A stretch of 64,000 nucleotides of DNA from Azophilus sp965221755 (GCA_965221755.1 OZ244921.1:1116001-1180000); one strand, 5' to 3'. Shown: positions 1 through 8,625, numbered from the stretch's first letter. The notes: generated from the sequence alone by a model not told the origin. Program-made: numbers and translations.

Positions 1-804
1 CCAAAAGCCGGCCTCGGTCAACGTCATGCCGTGGCTGCGCAGGAAGAAGGTCGGCGCCCAAGTGATCAGCCCGTAGCCGACGAACGCGGTCAAGCCGCCG
101 CCGACGACCATGTGCGCGAAGGAGCGCCGTTGCATCAGAAACCGGAACACTTCCATGATCGACGGGTGTCTTTCGGATTGCGTTCCGGAAACAAGGCCGT
201 CGGCAAAACCCCGAGGCGGCTCCTTGACGGTCATGAAGACGATCCCGGCCAGCACCAAGCCGGGGATGCCGACAATGAAGAAGGCCCAGCGCCAGCCGAA
301 CTCATCGGCGATGGCGCCGCCGGCGAACAGCCCGAACATGACGCCAAACGGGATGCCCAGGGAATAGATGCCGAGCGCCGTGGCGCGCTCCTTGGCGGGA
401 TAGAGATCCGCCAGCATGGAGTGCGCCGCCGGACTGCAGCCCGCCTCGCCGATGCCGACGCCGATGCGCGCCGCCGCCAGATGCCAGAAGTTCATGGCCA
501 AGCCGGACAGGGCCGTCATCCCGCTCCACACAGCCAGGGACAAGCCGATCAGGTTGCGCCGGTTCCAGCGGTCGGCGATCAGCGCCAAGGGCATGCCCAA
601 GGTGGCGTAGAAGATCGCAAACGCCGTGCCGGACAGCAGGCCCATGCCGAAGTCGGTGACATCGAGATCGTTTTTGATGGGCTCGATGAGAATCGACAGG
701 ATCTGCCGGTCGATGAAGTTGAAGGTGTAAACGACCACCAGCACGCCCAAGGTGTAGCGTTTAACGGCGTCGCTGATCAACGGAGGACTGTTTGACTGTT
801 GCAA
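1..804 (-). CDS. MFS transporter, 3' end outside window
   Basis: The 268 codons visible encode the N-terminal half of a major facilitator superfamily permease of the inner membrane. Helix 1 carries NFIDRQIL, and the loop between helices 2 and 3 carries ADRWNRRNL, the classic MFS DRxxRR-type signature; at least six hydrophobic segments follow. The closest family type is the Spinster-like/sugar-phosphate-type MFS group, but the substrate cannot be read from sequence. An in-frame TAG at 814-816 limits the start to TTG at 804 or TTG at 780; neither has a good ribosome binding site. The gene begins inside the remnant of a mazF toxin gene, so its original promoter may have been replaced. Confidence 0.8.
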   Translation of the reverse strand, partial: MQQSNSPPLISDAVKRYTLGVLVVVYTFNFIDRQILSILIEPIKNDLDVTDFGMGLLSGTAFAIFYATLGMPLALIADRWNRRNLIGLSLAVWSGMTALSGLAMNFWHLAAARIGVGIGEAGCSPAAHSMLADLYPAKERATALGIYSLGIPFGVMFGLFAGGAIADEFGWRWAFFIVGIPGLVLAGIVFMTVKEPPRGFADGLVSGTQSERHPSIMEVFRFLMQRRSFAHMVVGGGLTAFVGYGLITWAPTFFLRSHGMTLTEAGFW

Positions 805-857
805 GGTGCGGTTCTAATGACATCCCGCCGTTCGGGGACGTATTCCACATGGGCCAT
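777..857 (-). pseudogene. mazF-like toxin remnant, N-terminal stub
   Basis: Twenty-six codons and a stop starting at ATG 857, directly after the mazE stop codon. The first residues (AHVEYVPERRDVIRT) resemble the N-terminus of MazF/PemK-type endoribonucleases, in which a YVPxRGDVV stretch opens the protein. The similarity ends after about 16 residues, where the sequence runs into the MFS gene. The rest of the toxin (about 95 residues) is missing. The assignment rests on a short stretch plus its position downstream of mazE, so it is likely but not certain. Confidence 0.5.
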
Positions 858-1118
858 CTACAGGCCGATTTCAGTTTCGCTGGGATTGGCCAGCTGTTCG
901 GCATGAGCGCTTTCCGGCGTCATCGCTGCCAACAATGCGGCCTCCGTTTGGGGAAACCGGAATGTTCTGAGCCGCTCGTCCGCGCGCCTGACGACAAACC
1001 CATCGCTGTCAACGCCAACCACGACTCTGGTTCCGGGCTTGAATTGCGGCAATTCCGCCATGGTGCCGGCAACCCTCAGCGCCATGCTGTTGCCCCACTT
1101 CCTGACTTCCGTCTCCAT
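858..1118 (-). CDS. mazE: MazE-type (AbrB fold) antitoxin
   Basis: An 86-residue protein opening with METEVRKWGNSMALRV, the typical swapped-hairpin AbrB/MazE DNA-binding N-terminus (KWGNS then a hydrophobic strand). MazE antitoxins bind their own promoter and neutralise MazF ribonucleases through the C-terminal half. ATG 1118 is chosen; GTG 1124 is two codons earlier and sits 6 nt after GGAG, so it is a real alternative. Its partner toxin is reduced to a stub directly downstream, so this is an orphan antitoxin. A TTGACA box lies upstream on the same strand near 1185, but no convincing -10 box is spaced correctly. Confidence 0.75.
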   Translation of the reverse strand: METEVRKWGNSMALRVAGTMAELPQFKPGTRVVVGVDSDGFVVRRADERLRTFRFPQTEAALLAAMTPESAHAEQLANPSETEIGL

Positions 1119-1259
1119 GCGCACGGAGTGCTCCGTCGTTGCTGTTGGACGCAGTGTATTCAGTGTGGATGCTTCAGATCAATGTCAAGCAGCCGCCAAT
1201 GAATTCAGCAGTTCTCACTGGCCCCGTTGAGTCTTGCCAGAACCCATCGGCCCCATCCC

Positions 1260-1460
1260 TGTGCGGGCTTGAGAAACACAGCGGAACCTGACCCAAGCAA
1301 CGTGCGCGGAGTTTCGCGCCAGCGAAACTCCAATGCGCCCGCGAAGCGGGCGCACCTGTGCGGGATCAGAAACATACCTGAATCTGATCTAAGCGACGAG
1401 CGCGCGGAGTTTCGTGCAGCGAAACTCCAACCGCCTCTCGCCCGGAGGGCGAGAGGCGCC
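1260..1460 (+). repeat. Structured leader repeat, two tandem units (copy A)
   Basis: Two head-to-tail units, 1260-1356 and 1357-1460. Each opens with TGTGCGGG, has a GAGAAAC/CAGAAAC block and a CGGAA/CTGAA block, then a hairpin with arms GGAGTTTCG...CGAAACTCC and a terminal hairpin. Unit 1 ends in arms GCGCCCGC/GCGGGCGC; unit 2 ends in a different hairpin with arms GCCTCTCGCCC/GGGCGAGAGGC. The second unit ends 58 nt before the dioxygenase start codon and points toward it. The rest of the 1119-1518 gap holds no gene. Confidence 0.85.
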
Positions 1461-1518
1461 TTGTCCAACGCGCCGAGTTGCGCTAAAACGCTCCGACATC
1501 CCCTTGAGGCGCGCCATC

Positions 1519-2394
1519 ATGTTCAACACTCGCAGCGACCGGCTCCCGGTCGGCAACCTGCCCACGCAGTACCGCACCTTTGCAGTGAATTCGCTGACCC
1601 CCCACATCGGGGCGGAAGTGCGTGGCCTGGACTTGGCCCAGCCGCTGTCCAACGAGCAGGCCCAGGACGTCAACGAGGCCTGGCTGGACTGGAAGGTTCT
1701 CGTGTTCCGCGACCAGCGCCTTGACCGCGACCAGCACAAGACGTTCGCGCGGCGCTTCGGCTCGCTGCACACCCATCCGATGCAGCACGCCCAAGGCGGC
1801 GACCCGGAGATTCTGACGGTCAAGACCACTGCCGACTCTCCCTACACCGCGGGCGACGGCTGGCACACCGACGTGACCTGCGATGAGGTGCCGCCGCTCG
1901 GCTCCATGCTGTACGTCACCGAAACCCCTGCCTCCGGCGGCGGCGACACCCTCTTTGCGGACATGCATCTGGCCTACGAACTGCTGTCGGAGCCGATGCG
2001 CGGCTTTCTCGACGGCCTGACGGCGGTTCACGACGGCGCCATCCCCTACATCGGCTCCTACAAGTCCACGCCTCCGGAAGGCGGCTATCCGCGCAACGAG
2101 CACCCGGTGGTGGTTCGCCACCCGGAGACCGGGCGCAAGGCGCTCTACGTCAACCAGGGCTTCACCTCGCACATCGTCGGGCTCAGCCGGGCGGAGAGCG
2201 CGGCCGTGCTCAACATGCTGCACCGCCACATCGACTCGACGCCGCGCCTCTGGTGCCGGGTGCAATGGGAGCCCAATACGCTCGCCTTCTGGGACAATCG
2301 CTGCACCCAGCACCACGCCGTCTGGGACTACTATCCGCACAGCCGCTACGGCGAGCGGGTGTCCATGTTGGGGGACGCGCGACCGACCCGGTAG
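1519..2394 (+). CDS. TauD/TfdA-family 2-oxoglutarate dioxygenase
   Basis: A 291-residue Fe(II)/2-oxoglutarate-dependent dioxygenase of the taurine/2,4-D dioxygenase family, which oxidatively cleaves sulfonates, aryloxyacids or related compounds in the cytoplasm. The iron triad is visible: H116 and D118 in GWHTDVT and distal H265 in NRCTQHHAVWD. R276 and R280 lie 11 and 15 residues after H265, as in TauD, and should bind 2-oxoglutarate. ATG 1519 is chosen because TTGAGG precedes it at a suitable distance and upstream codons run into the repeat. It stands alone, without tau transport genes, so the substrate is unknown. Confidence 0.85.
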   Translation: MFNTRSDRLPVGNLPTQYRTFAVNSLTPHIGAEVRGLDLAQPLSNEQAQDVNEAWLDWKVLVFRDQRLDRDQHKTFARRFGSLHTHPMQHAQGGDPEILTVKTTADSPYTAGDGWHTDVTCDEVPPLGSMLYVTETPASGGGDTLFADMHLAYELLSEPMRGFLDGLTAVHDGAIPYIGSYKSTPPEGGYPRNEHPVVVRHPETGRKALYVNQGFTSHIVGLSRAESAAVLNMLHRHIDSTPRLWCRVQWEPNTLAFWDNRCTQHHAVWDYYPHSRYGERVSMLGDARPTR

Positions 2395-2439
2395 AACGCC
2401 ACCGGCGCATTCCCCTGCGCCGTTCGCTCTTGTCGCCGA

Positions 2440-2790
2440 GCAGCCTTTGAGGCCCGCGCCCTAGGCGCAGGCGCTTGGCTGGAAAGCGATGCCGCCGTCT
2501 CGAAAGGCGGTGACGCAACCCGGCGCCTGCGGGTGGGGAAACCAATCGGCCACAGCGCAGTCGGCCAAGTCCGGCGTCGCCGACAGGTTGGCCAAGTGGC
2601 CCGTGGGCGTCTCCAGCAGACTGCGAGGGCGTCACTAAGCTCCCTCTCAAGCAACGATCCGACGGGGAGCACCCCGGACCTGGGCGCGCTTGCGGCATCG
2701 GGGGCGATGAGCCTCGCCAGCGGCCCCGCCGGACCCTGAACGAACAAATTTTCCATCGGGACGGCATACAGGGTTGAAATTTGAAGCCGA
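2440..2790 (-). other. Possible decayed coding remnant between operons
   Basis: The 2395-2866 gap has no convincing intact gene. On the minus strand a reading frame from ATG 2754 starts MENLFVQGPAGPLARL, which resembles an alpha/beta-hydrolase N-terminus. A second, different frame further on reads as protein-like sequence ending in AFQPSACA and a stop near 2461, preceded by two stop codons. This looks like a frameshifted remnant of one or two genes. No family can be assigned with confidence. Confidence 0.25.
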
Positions 2791-2866
2791 AACCCTATGT
2801 TGCGCATCTTGGAGCCGGGATGACCGCCGGTCGGGTTATTGGACTCTCAGGTCATGAGGACATCGA

Positions 2867-3763
2867 ATGATTGAAGCGGATCGGCTGACGCGCCGCTACG
2901 GCGACTTCGTGGCCGTTGATGAGGTGTCGTTTGCCATCGAGCCGGGTGAGGTCGTCGGCCTGCTGGGGCCGAACGGAGCGGGCAAGACGACCATCATGAA
3001 GATGTTGACCGGCTTTCTGGAGCCGAGCGGCGGCCGGGTGCTGGTCGATGGGAGGGAGCTTGAGGGCGACCCCCGCGCCGTGCAGCAGCGGCTGGGCTAC
3101 CTGCCGGAAAGCCTGCCGCTCTATCCGGAACTGCTGGTCGTGGACTATCTGGCCTACGCGGCGGACCTCAGGGAAGTCGATGATCCGCGTCAAGCGGTGG
3201 TTGAAGCCATCGCGGCCACCGAGCTGGGCGACAAGGCGCTGGAGCCGATCGGCACCTTGTCCCGGGGCTTCAAGCAGCGGGTGGGCGTGGCCCAAGCCAT
3301 CCTGCACAAGCCCCGCTTCCTGATTCTCGATGAGCCGACCAACGGCCTCGACCCCGGCCAGACCCAGCACATGCGCGAGCTGGTGCGGGAGTTGGCCCGC
3401 TCGTCCACCGTCATCCTCTCCACGCACATCATGCAGGAGGTCAACGCCATCTGCGACCGCGCCCTGATCCTGCGCAACGGCGCCCTCGTGCTCGACGAGC
3501 GGCTCAAGGACCTGCAGCGCAGCAACGTGCTGCGCCTGCGCACCGCGCCGGACGCCACGCCGTCCGCGCCGCCGGGCGCAAGCGCTTCGAGCCTGGGCGG
3601 CGGCCGCTGGCGCCTTGAGGTTGCGGGCAACCTCGACGCCGCTGCCCGCGCCGTCGCCGAGTCCCTGGTGGGGAACGGCGCGCCGGTCTATGAACTGGTC
3701 GCCGAGCAGCGGGATCTGGAGACGCTGTTTCGGGAAGTGAGCGCAGCCGGGGAGGCGTCCTGA
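2867..3763 (+). CDS. ABC transporter ATP-binding protein (GldA-like)
   Basis: A 298-residue ABC-2-type exporter ATPase at the inner membrane. The Walker A motif GPNGAGKT is at residues 34-41, the signature loop LSRGFKQRVG near 131, Walker B FLILDEPTNGLD near 151 and the switch histidine in STHIMQEV near 185. The C-terminal 70 residues form the variable regulatory tail seen in NosF/GldA/CcmA-type ATPases. Its stop overlaps the start of the permease gene by one base, so the pair is translationally coupled. The neighbours, a fused GldF/GldG-type protein and a DUF4340 protein, match the gene set called gldAFG in gliding bacteria and widespread in non-gliding ones, where the cargo is unknown. Confidence 0.9.
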   Translation: MIEADRLTRRYGDFVAVDEVSFAIEPGEVVGLLGPNGAGKTTIMKMLTGFLEPSGGRVLVDGRELEGDPRAVQQRLGYLPESLPLYPELLVVDYLAYAADLREVDDPRQAVVEAIAATELGDKALEPIGTLSRGFKQRVGVAQAILHKPRFLILDEPTNGLDPGQTQHMRELVRELARSSTVILSTHIMQEVNAICDRALILRNGALVLDERLKDLQRSNVLRLRTAPDATPSAPPGASASSLGGGRWRLEVAGNLDAAARAVAESLVGNGAPVYELVAEQRDLETLFREVSAAGEAS

Positions 3764-6684
3764 TGAGCCTTCAAGCCACGCGCCGAGTCGCGGCCAAGGA
3801 ACTCACGCTGTTCTTCGCCTCGCCCACCGGCTATTTGTTCCTGGCGGCGTTTCTGGCGGTCACCCTGTTCGTCTTCTTCTGGGTGGAAGCCTACTTCGCC
3901 CGCAACGTGGCCGACGTGCGGCCCATGTTCGAGTGGATGCCGGTGATGCTCATCTTCCTCGCTTCGGCGTTGACCATGCGCCTTTGGAGCGAGGAGCGGC
4001 GCACCGGCACCATGGAGTTCGTCCTCACCGTGCCGGCCCGCACTTGGGAGTTCGTGCTGGGCAAGTTCGCCGCCTGCCTGTGCCTGCTGGGCATCGCCCT
4101 GTTGCTCACCCTGCCGCTGCCGATCAGCATCGCGCTGCACGCCGACCTCGACTGGGGGCCGGTGCTCGCCGGCTACGCCGCCGCCTTCCTGCTCGGCGGC
4201 GCCTACGTCGCCATCGGCCTGTTCGTCAGCGCCCGCACCGACAGCCAGATCGTCAGCCTCATCATGGCGAGCTTCGCCTGCGGCGCGTTCTACTTGGTGG
4301 GCAGCCCGGTGCTGACCGAGCTGGCGTCCGGAGGGCTGGCGGATTTCCTGCGCTCGTTGGGCGCCGGCGCCCGTTTTGAGTCCATCACCCGGGGCGTGGC
4401 GGATTTCCGCGACCTCTACTACTACGTCTCGCTGGCCGCCGTGTTCCTGGTGCTGAACGTCCATGGCTTGGAGGTGCAGCGTTGGGCCAAGGACGGCGAA
4501 CGGACCCGCCATCGGGCCTGGATGCTCGGCACGACGCTGCTGGCCGCCAATCTGCTCGCCGCCAACCTGTGGCTGTCAAGCTTCTCAGGGCTGCGCATCG
4601 ACGTCACCGAAGGGCGCATCTACTCCATCTCCGACGCCACCCGAGGCTATCTCGCACAACTTAGGGAGCCGCTGCTGATCCAAGGCTACTTCAGTGCCAA
4701 GACCCACCCGCTGCTGGCTCCCTTGGTGCCGCGCATGCGCGACCTGCTGGCCGAGTACGAGATCGCCGGCGGCGGCAACGTCAAGGTGCGCATCATCGAT
4801 CCGGCGGACGATCCGGAGCTTGAGGACGAGGCTAACACCAAGTACGGCATCCGGCCCGTGCCCTTTCAGGTGGCCGACCGCTACCAATCGAGCTTGGTCA
4901 ATTCCTACTTCGATGTGCTGGTCAGCTACGGGGACGAGTACGAGGTGCTGGGCTTTCGGGACCTGATTGAAGTCAAGGTGGCGGGCGAAGCGGACTTGGA
5001 CGTGCAGCTGCGCAACCCCGAGTACGACGTCACCCGCAGCATCAAGAAGGTGCTCTACGGCTTCCAAGGCGGCAGCAGCATCTTCGCCAACATCCAAACC
5101 CCGGTGACCTTCACCGGTTACCTGTCGGCAAATGAAAAGCTGCCCGAGGCCTTGGTGGAGTTCCGTGCGGTGGTCAGCGATGTGCTTGATGAGCTGCAGG
5201 CGGAAAGCGGGGGCAAGCTCAGCGTCGAATTCATCGACCCCGATGCCGACGGCGGCGCCGTTGGCGCTGAAATCGCCCAGAACTACGGCTTTCAGCCCAT
5301 GGCCACCAGCCTCTTCGACACCAATGCCTTCTATTTTTACCTGACCCTCGCCGACGATGAGACGCTGGTGCAGGTGCCCCTGCCCGAAGCGCTTTCCGCC
5401 GAGGCCGCCAAGCGCGGCATCGAGGAGGGCCTGAAGCGCTTCGCCACCGGCCTGCTGCGCACGGTGGCCTTGGCGACGCCCCCCGCGCCCGCGCCTTACA
5501 TGGCCCAACAGGGGATGGGCGGCAATCAGTTCAGCCAGCTTCAGGGGCTGCTCGGCAACGACTTCAACGTCGAAACCACGGACCTCGCCCAAGGCGTGGT
5601 GCCGGAAGCCGCCGACCTGCTGGTGGTGGTGGACCCCAAGGAGCTGTCGGACAAGCAGGTTTTCGCCATCGACCAGTTCCTGATGCAGGGCGGCACCGTG
5701 GCGGTCGCAGCCAGCGCCTTTGCAGCCAACCTCTCAGCGCAGACGCTGACCGCCGCGCCGCGCGTCACCGGCCTTGAGGATTGGCTGGACCATCTCGGCG
5801 TCGGCATCGGCGAGTCCTTGGTGCTGGACCCCGCCAACGCCGCCTTCCCGGTGCCGGTGACCCGCAACATGGGCGGCTTCAGCTTTCAGGAGCTGGTGAT
5901 GCTGGACTACCCCTACTTCCCCGACATCCGCGCTCCCAGCCTCAACCCCGATTCGATCATGACCTCGGGGCTGCCCCAAGTGACCATGGCCTGGGCCTCG
6001 CCCATCGAACTCGATGCGGAGAGGAACGCCGAACGGGAGGTCGTCGAACTGCTGCGCACTTCGCCAGGCAGTTGGCTGTCCACTTCCACTGACGTGCTGC
6101 CGCGGATCGACGAGCAGGGCCTGAGTGCCTTCAGGCCGGACGGCGACCAGCAAAGCCGCTTGGTTGGCGTCATGTTGAGTGGGCGCTTCGATTCGTTCTT
6201 TGCGGGCCAGCCTTCGCCGCTGCTTGAGGAGGCGGCGGCGGCGGAAGAAGCGGATGGCGAAGCGGACCTGGCGGAAGAGGGGGATGAAGCGAGCGAGGAC
6301 GACGGCCTTGGGGTGGTGACCTCGGTGATCGAGCGCTCCCCGGAGTCGGCGCGCCTGTTCGTGTTCGCCTCCAACGGCTTCCTGGCCGACCAGACCCTGC
6401 GCATGCTCGGCTCCGCGGACGGCACCATCCACGGCAATTCCGTCCAGTTGATGGTGAACGTGGCGGATTGGTCGCTGGAGGACCAAACGCTGCTCGGCAT
6501 CCGCGCTCGAGGCAACTTCAATCGCACGCTGCCGCCCTTGGCGGAGCGGCAGCAAGCCCTCATCGAGTACCTCAACTACGGCTTCGCCTTGGCGGGCATC
6601 GGGGCGGTGTTCGCCGTGCGGCGCTGGCGCGCGGCTGTGGCGAGACAAACCTACGGCGGCTGGTTGGCGGGAGAATCGGCATGA
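3763..6684 (+). CDS. Fused ABC permease and GldG-type auxiliary protein
   Basis: A 973-residue inner-membrane protein that joins two proteins usually encoded separately. Residues 1 to about 235 form an ABC-2 permease (GldF-like) with about six hydrophobic helices. A further helix follows near 255, then a long non-cytoplasmic region of the GldG/ABC auxiliary type (residues about 275-930), and a last helix near 940 followed by a basic tail. A very acidic linker of about 30 residues (Glu/Asp/Ala rich) lies near 825-855. The gene overlaps the ATPase by one base and the DUF4340 gene by four (ATGA). The transported substrate is unknown; in Bacteroidetes the homologues support gliding. Confidence 0.85.
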   Translation: MSLQATRRVAAKELTLFFASPTGYLFLAAFLAVTLFVFFWVEAYFARNVADVRPMFEWMPVMLIFLASALTMRLWSEERRTGTMEFVLTVPARTWEFVLGKFAACLCLLGIALLLTLPLPISIALHADLDWGPVLAGYAAAFLLGGAYVAIGLFVSARTDSQIVSLIMASFACGAFYLVGSPVLTELASGGLADFLRSLGAGARFESITRGVADFRDLYYYVSLAAVFLVLNVHGLEVQRWAKDGERTRHRAWMLGTTLLAANLLAANLWLSSFSGLRIDVTEGRIYSISDATRGYLAQLREPLLIQGYFSAKTHPLLAPLVPRMRDLLAEYEIAGGGNVKVRIIDPADDPELEDEANTKYGIRPVPFQVADRYQSSLVNSYFDVLVSYGDEYEVLGFRDLIEVKVAGEADLDVQLRNPEYDVTRSIKKVLYGFQGGSSIFANIQTPVTFTGYLSANEKLPEALVEFRAVVSDVLDELQAESGGKLSVEFIDPDADGGAVGAEIAQNYGFQPMATSLFDTNAFYFYLTLADDETLVQVPLPEALSAEAAKRGIEEGLKRFATGLLRTVALATPPAPAPYMAQQGMGGNQFSQLQGLLGNDFNVETTDLAQGVVPEAADLLVVVDPKELSDKQVFAIDQFLMQGGTVAVAASAFAANLSAQTLTAAPRVTGLEDWLDHLGVGIGESLVLDPANAAFPVPVTRNMGGFSFQELVMLDYPYFPDIRAPSLNPDSIMTSGLPQVTMAWASPIELDAERNAEREVVELLRTSPGSWLSTSTDVLPRIDEQGLSAFRPDGDQQSRLVGVMLSGRFDSFFAGQPSPLLEEAAAAEEADGEADLAEEGDEASEDDGLGVVTSVIERSPESARLFVFASNGFLADQTLRMLGSADGTIHGNSVQLMVNVADWSLEDQTLLGIRARGNFNRTLPPLAERQQALIEYLNYGFALAGIGAVFAVRRWRAAVARQTYGGWLAGESA

Positions 6685-7694
6685 ACGGACGAATTGGCCT
6701 GCTGGGCGGACTGCTGGCGGCTCAAGCGGCCATCATCGCCGGCCTGCTGCTGGCCAGCGGCATGGAGTCCGACGCCGGCGCGCCGCAATTGCTCTCCTTC
6801 GACCCGGCCAAAGTGACCAAGCTGCGGGTGTCGGGGGAAGAGGGCGCCGTGCAGCTGATCCGGGACGGGGAGGATTGGCGGTTGGCGCAGGGTTCGGAGC
6901 GGGACGGGCTACCGGCCGACGGCGGCAAAATCAGCGAACTGCTCGCTGATTTGTCCGACCTCGACGCGCCTTGGCCGGTGGCGACCAGCGACGACAGCGC
7001 GCAGCGCTTCGAGGTGACCGAGGACAACCACCAGCGACGTTTGGTCATTGAGGATGGGGACGGCTCCGTGGCGGACCTGCTGCTGGGCACGTCGCCCGGA
7101 TACCGCCGGGTCCATGCCCGCGTCAGCGGCCAAAGCGATGTGTACAGCATCGATTTCTCCAACTTTGAGGCGCCCGCGGACGCCGACCAATGGCTCGACA
7201 AGGCCCTGCTGGCGGCTCAAGGCGAGGTGTCCAGCGTCGTGCTTGAGGATGCTTGGCGGCTGGAGCGGCTGGATGGCGAGTGGCGCATCGACGGTGCGCC
7301 CGCCGATGCGGAAGCGGCCAACGACCTGGTTCGGCGCTTCACCGGTCTGCGGGTGCTCGGCACCTCTGACGCCGCCGATGGCGCGGACGGCGATGGCGAT
7401 GGGCCCAGCGAGCCGGCGGGCGTTTTCGTGGTCACCGACGAGGACGGCGAACATCGCTTGGCGCTGCTCCACGAAGCGGAGGAGGACGACTACAGCCTGA
7501 CGTCGAACCGGGTGCCGGGACGCTTCGAGTTAGCCACCTACATCGCGGAGCAGATGCTCACCGACCCGGCGGACCTGCGGGCGGAAGACGGGGCGAACGG
7601 GGAAACGGATGCTGTGGATGGGGCTGCCGAAGATGCGGCCGAGGCTCAGGAAGACAGGCTCGAAGAGGGTTCGGCTTCGGATCAGGAAAGCTGA
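6681..7694 (+). CDS. DUF4340 domain protein
   Basis: A 337-residue protein with an N-terminal signal-anchor helix (residues about 5-25) followed by a periplasmic domain. Repeated beta-rich stretches of the form LRVSGEEGAVQL, DWRL and YRRVHARVSG are typical of DUF4340, a family encoded next to GldG-type ABC genes and thought to be an accessory to that exporter. The last 40 residues are acidic and low in complexity. The ATG overlaps the upstream stop in an ATGA, so translation is coupled. ATG 6681 is the first start compatible with the hydrophobic N-terminus. Confidence 0.8.
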   Translation: MNGRIGLLGGLLAAQAAIIAGLLLASGMESDAGAPQLLSFDPAKVTKLRVSGEEGAVQLIRDGEDWRLAQGSERDGLPADGGKISELLADLSDLDAPWPVATSDDSAQRFEVTEDNHQRRLVIEDGDGSVADLLLGTSPGYRRVHARVSGQSDVYSIDFSNFEAPADADQWLDKALLAAQGEVSSVVLEDAWRLERLDGEWRIDGAPADAEAANDLVRRFTGLRVLGTSDAADGADGDGDGPSEPAGVFVVTDEDGEHRLALLHEAEEDDYSLTSNRVPGRFELATYIAEQMLTDPADLRAEDGANGETDAVDGAAEDAAEAQEDRLEEGSASDQES

Positions 7695-7820
7695 GTGCGG
7701 CCCGTTTTGGTTCGGCTCATCGGCTTCGATGCGTTGGCCGCCGCCGCCGTGCTGTGCTTGCGAGGCTTCGGCGACGGCGGCGCCCTGCGTTTGACCATGT
7801 CCCTGCGCGCCGCCCGATGA
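7695..7820 (+). CDS. Possible small hydrophobic protein, 41 aa
   Basis: A GTG at 7695 immediately follows the DUF4340 stop codon. It opens 41 codons whose stop (7818-7820) overlaps the ATG of the HAD gene in an ATGA. The peptide has a short hydrophobic centre (FDALAAAAVLCL) flanked by arginines and could be a small membrane-associated peptide, or merely the ribosome bridge that couples the two genes. No homologue is recognised. Support comes only from its tight fit between two coupled genes. Confidence 0.3.
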   Translation: MRPVLVRLIGFDALAAAAVLCLRGFGDGGALRLTMSLRAAR

Positions 7821-8563
7821 AGCTGGCGTTTCCAGACTATCTGGCCCAGCTGGGTTCCGCTGCGCAGGAGTCGCAAACCGCCGCCTGCTTCGATCTCGAC
7901 CGCACCCTCATCAGCGACTACTCCGTCAAGGCATTCTTCCTGGAGGGGGTCAGATCCCGCACGCTGTCCATTGGCGGTCTCGCTGCCCAGTTCGTGGCGC
8001 TGTTCAGATACCGCTTCGGCGGCTTGGACTACCACAGCGCGATGAGCGCAACGCTCAAGGACTTGGCCAACTTGCCGGAAGTGGAACTGATGGCGCTTGG
8101 CGAGCGGGCCTTCAAGCGCCGCGTGGCGGCGATGATCTATGCGGAAGCACGAACCTTGGTCGCTGAGCACCGGCGCCTCGGCCATCGGCTGGCGCTGGTC
8201 ACCTCAGCCACCCGCGCCCAAGCCGCTCCGGTGGCGGCGAGCCTGTCGATCACGGATCTGCGCTGCACCGAGATGCAGGTGAGCGACGGGCTCCTGACCG
8301 GTGAGTTCACGCCCTGCCACGGGGAGGCTAAGCGCCGCGTCGTGCTCGACTGGCTGGCCGAGGAGGGCATCGATGCGTCACGAACCTATTTTTACTCCGA
8401 CAGCGACGATGACCTGCCGCTGCTCGAAGCCGTCGGCAGGCCCGTGGCGGTGAACGCCAAGCCGCGCTTGGCCGAGGTCGCCGCCGAGCGCCGCTGGCCG
8501 GAGCTTGCGTTTGTTGAAACAGGCTCGCCAACCGGCCCGTCGCCCAGATTGGAAGCCGCTTGA
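7817..8563 (+). CDS. HAD-IB family hydrolase (SerB/CicA-like)
   Basis: A 248-residue cytoplasmic phosphatase-like protein of the haloacid dehalogenase superfamily, subfamily IB. Motif I is FDLDRTLI with nucleophile D26 and acid D28; motif II is the serine in LVTSATR; the late acidic motif is YSDSDDDLPLLEAVG near residue 195, followed by AVNAKPRL. This pattern is shared with phosphoserine phosphatase and with CicA/PlsC-associated phosphatases; the substrate is not predictable. ATG 7817 is preferred because an upstream start at 7754 would add an arginine-rich leader that overlaps the small ORF in another frame. The stop overlaps a TTG that opens a GST remnant. Confidence 0.85.
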   Translation: MKLAFPDYLAQLGSAAQESQTAACFDLDRTLISDYSVKAFFLEGVRSRTLSIGGLAAQFVALFRYRFGGLDYHSAMSATLKDLANLPEVELMALGERAFKRRVAAMIYAEARTLVAEHRRLGHRLALVTSATRAQAAPVAASLSITDLRCTEMQVSDGLLTGEFTPCHGEAKRRVVLDWLAEEGIDASRTYFYSDSDDDLPLLEAVGRPVAVNAKPRLAEVAAERRWPELAFVETGSPTGPSPRLEAA

Positions 8564-8625
8564 TCGGTCTTTACGCTTGGCCCACGCCGAATGGCCGCAA
8601 GGCCTCCATCGCCTTGGAGGAATGG
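8560..8625 (+). pseudogene. Glutathione S-transferase remnant, first 21 codons
   Basis: Starting at TTG 8560, which overlaps the HAD stop, the codons give MIGLYAWPTPNGRKASIALE, which is the thioredoxin-fold first strand and glutathione-site helix of a YfcG/GstB-like glutathione S-transferase (compare the LYxxPTPNGxK start of that family). Family similarity stops after the EE-like residues near 8622 and the frame then runs antisense through the oxidoreductase gene. Roughly 180 residues are missing. It was evidently the last gene of the operon before a deletion or rearrangement. Confidence 0.6.
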
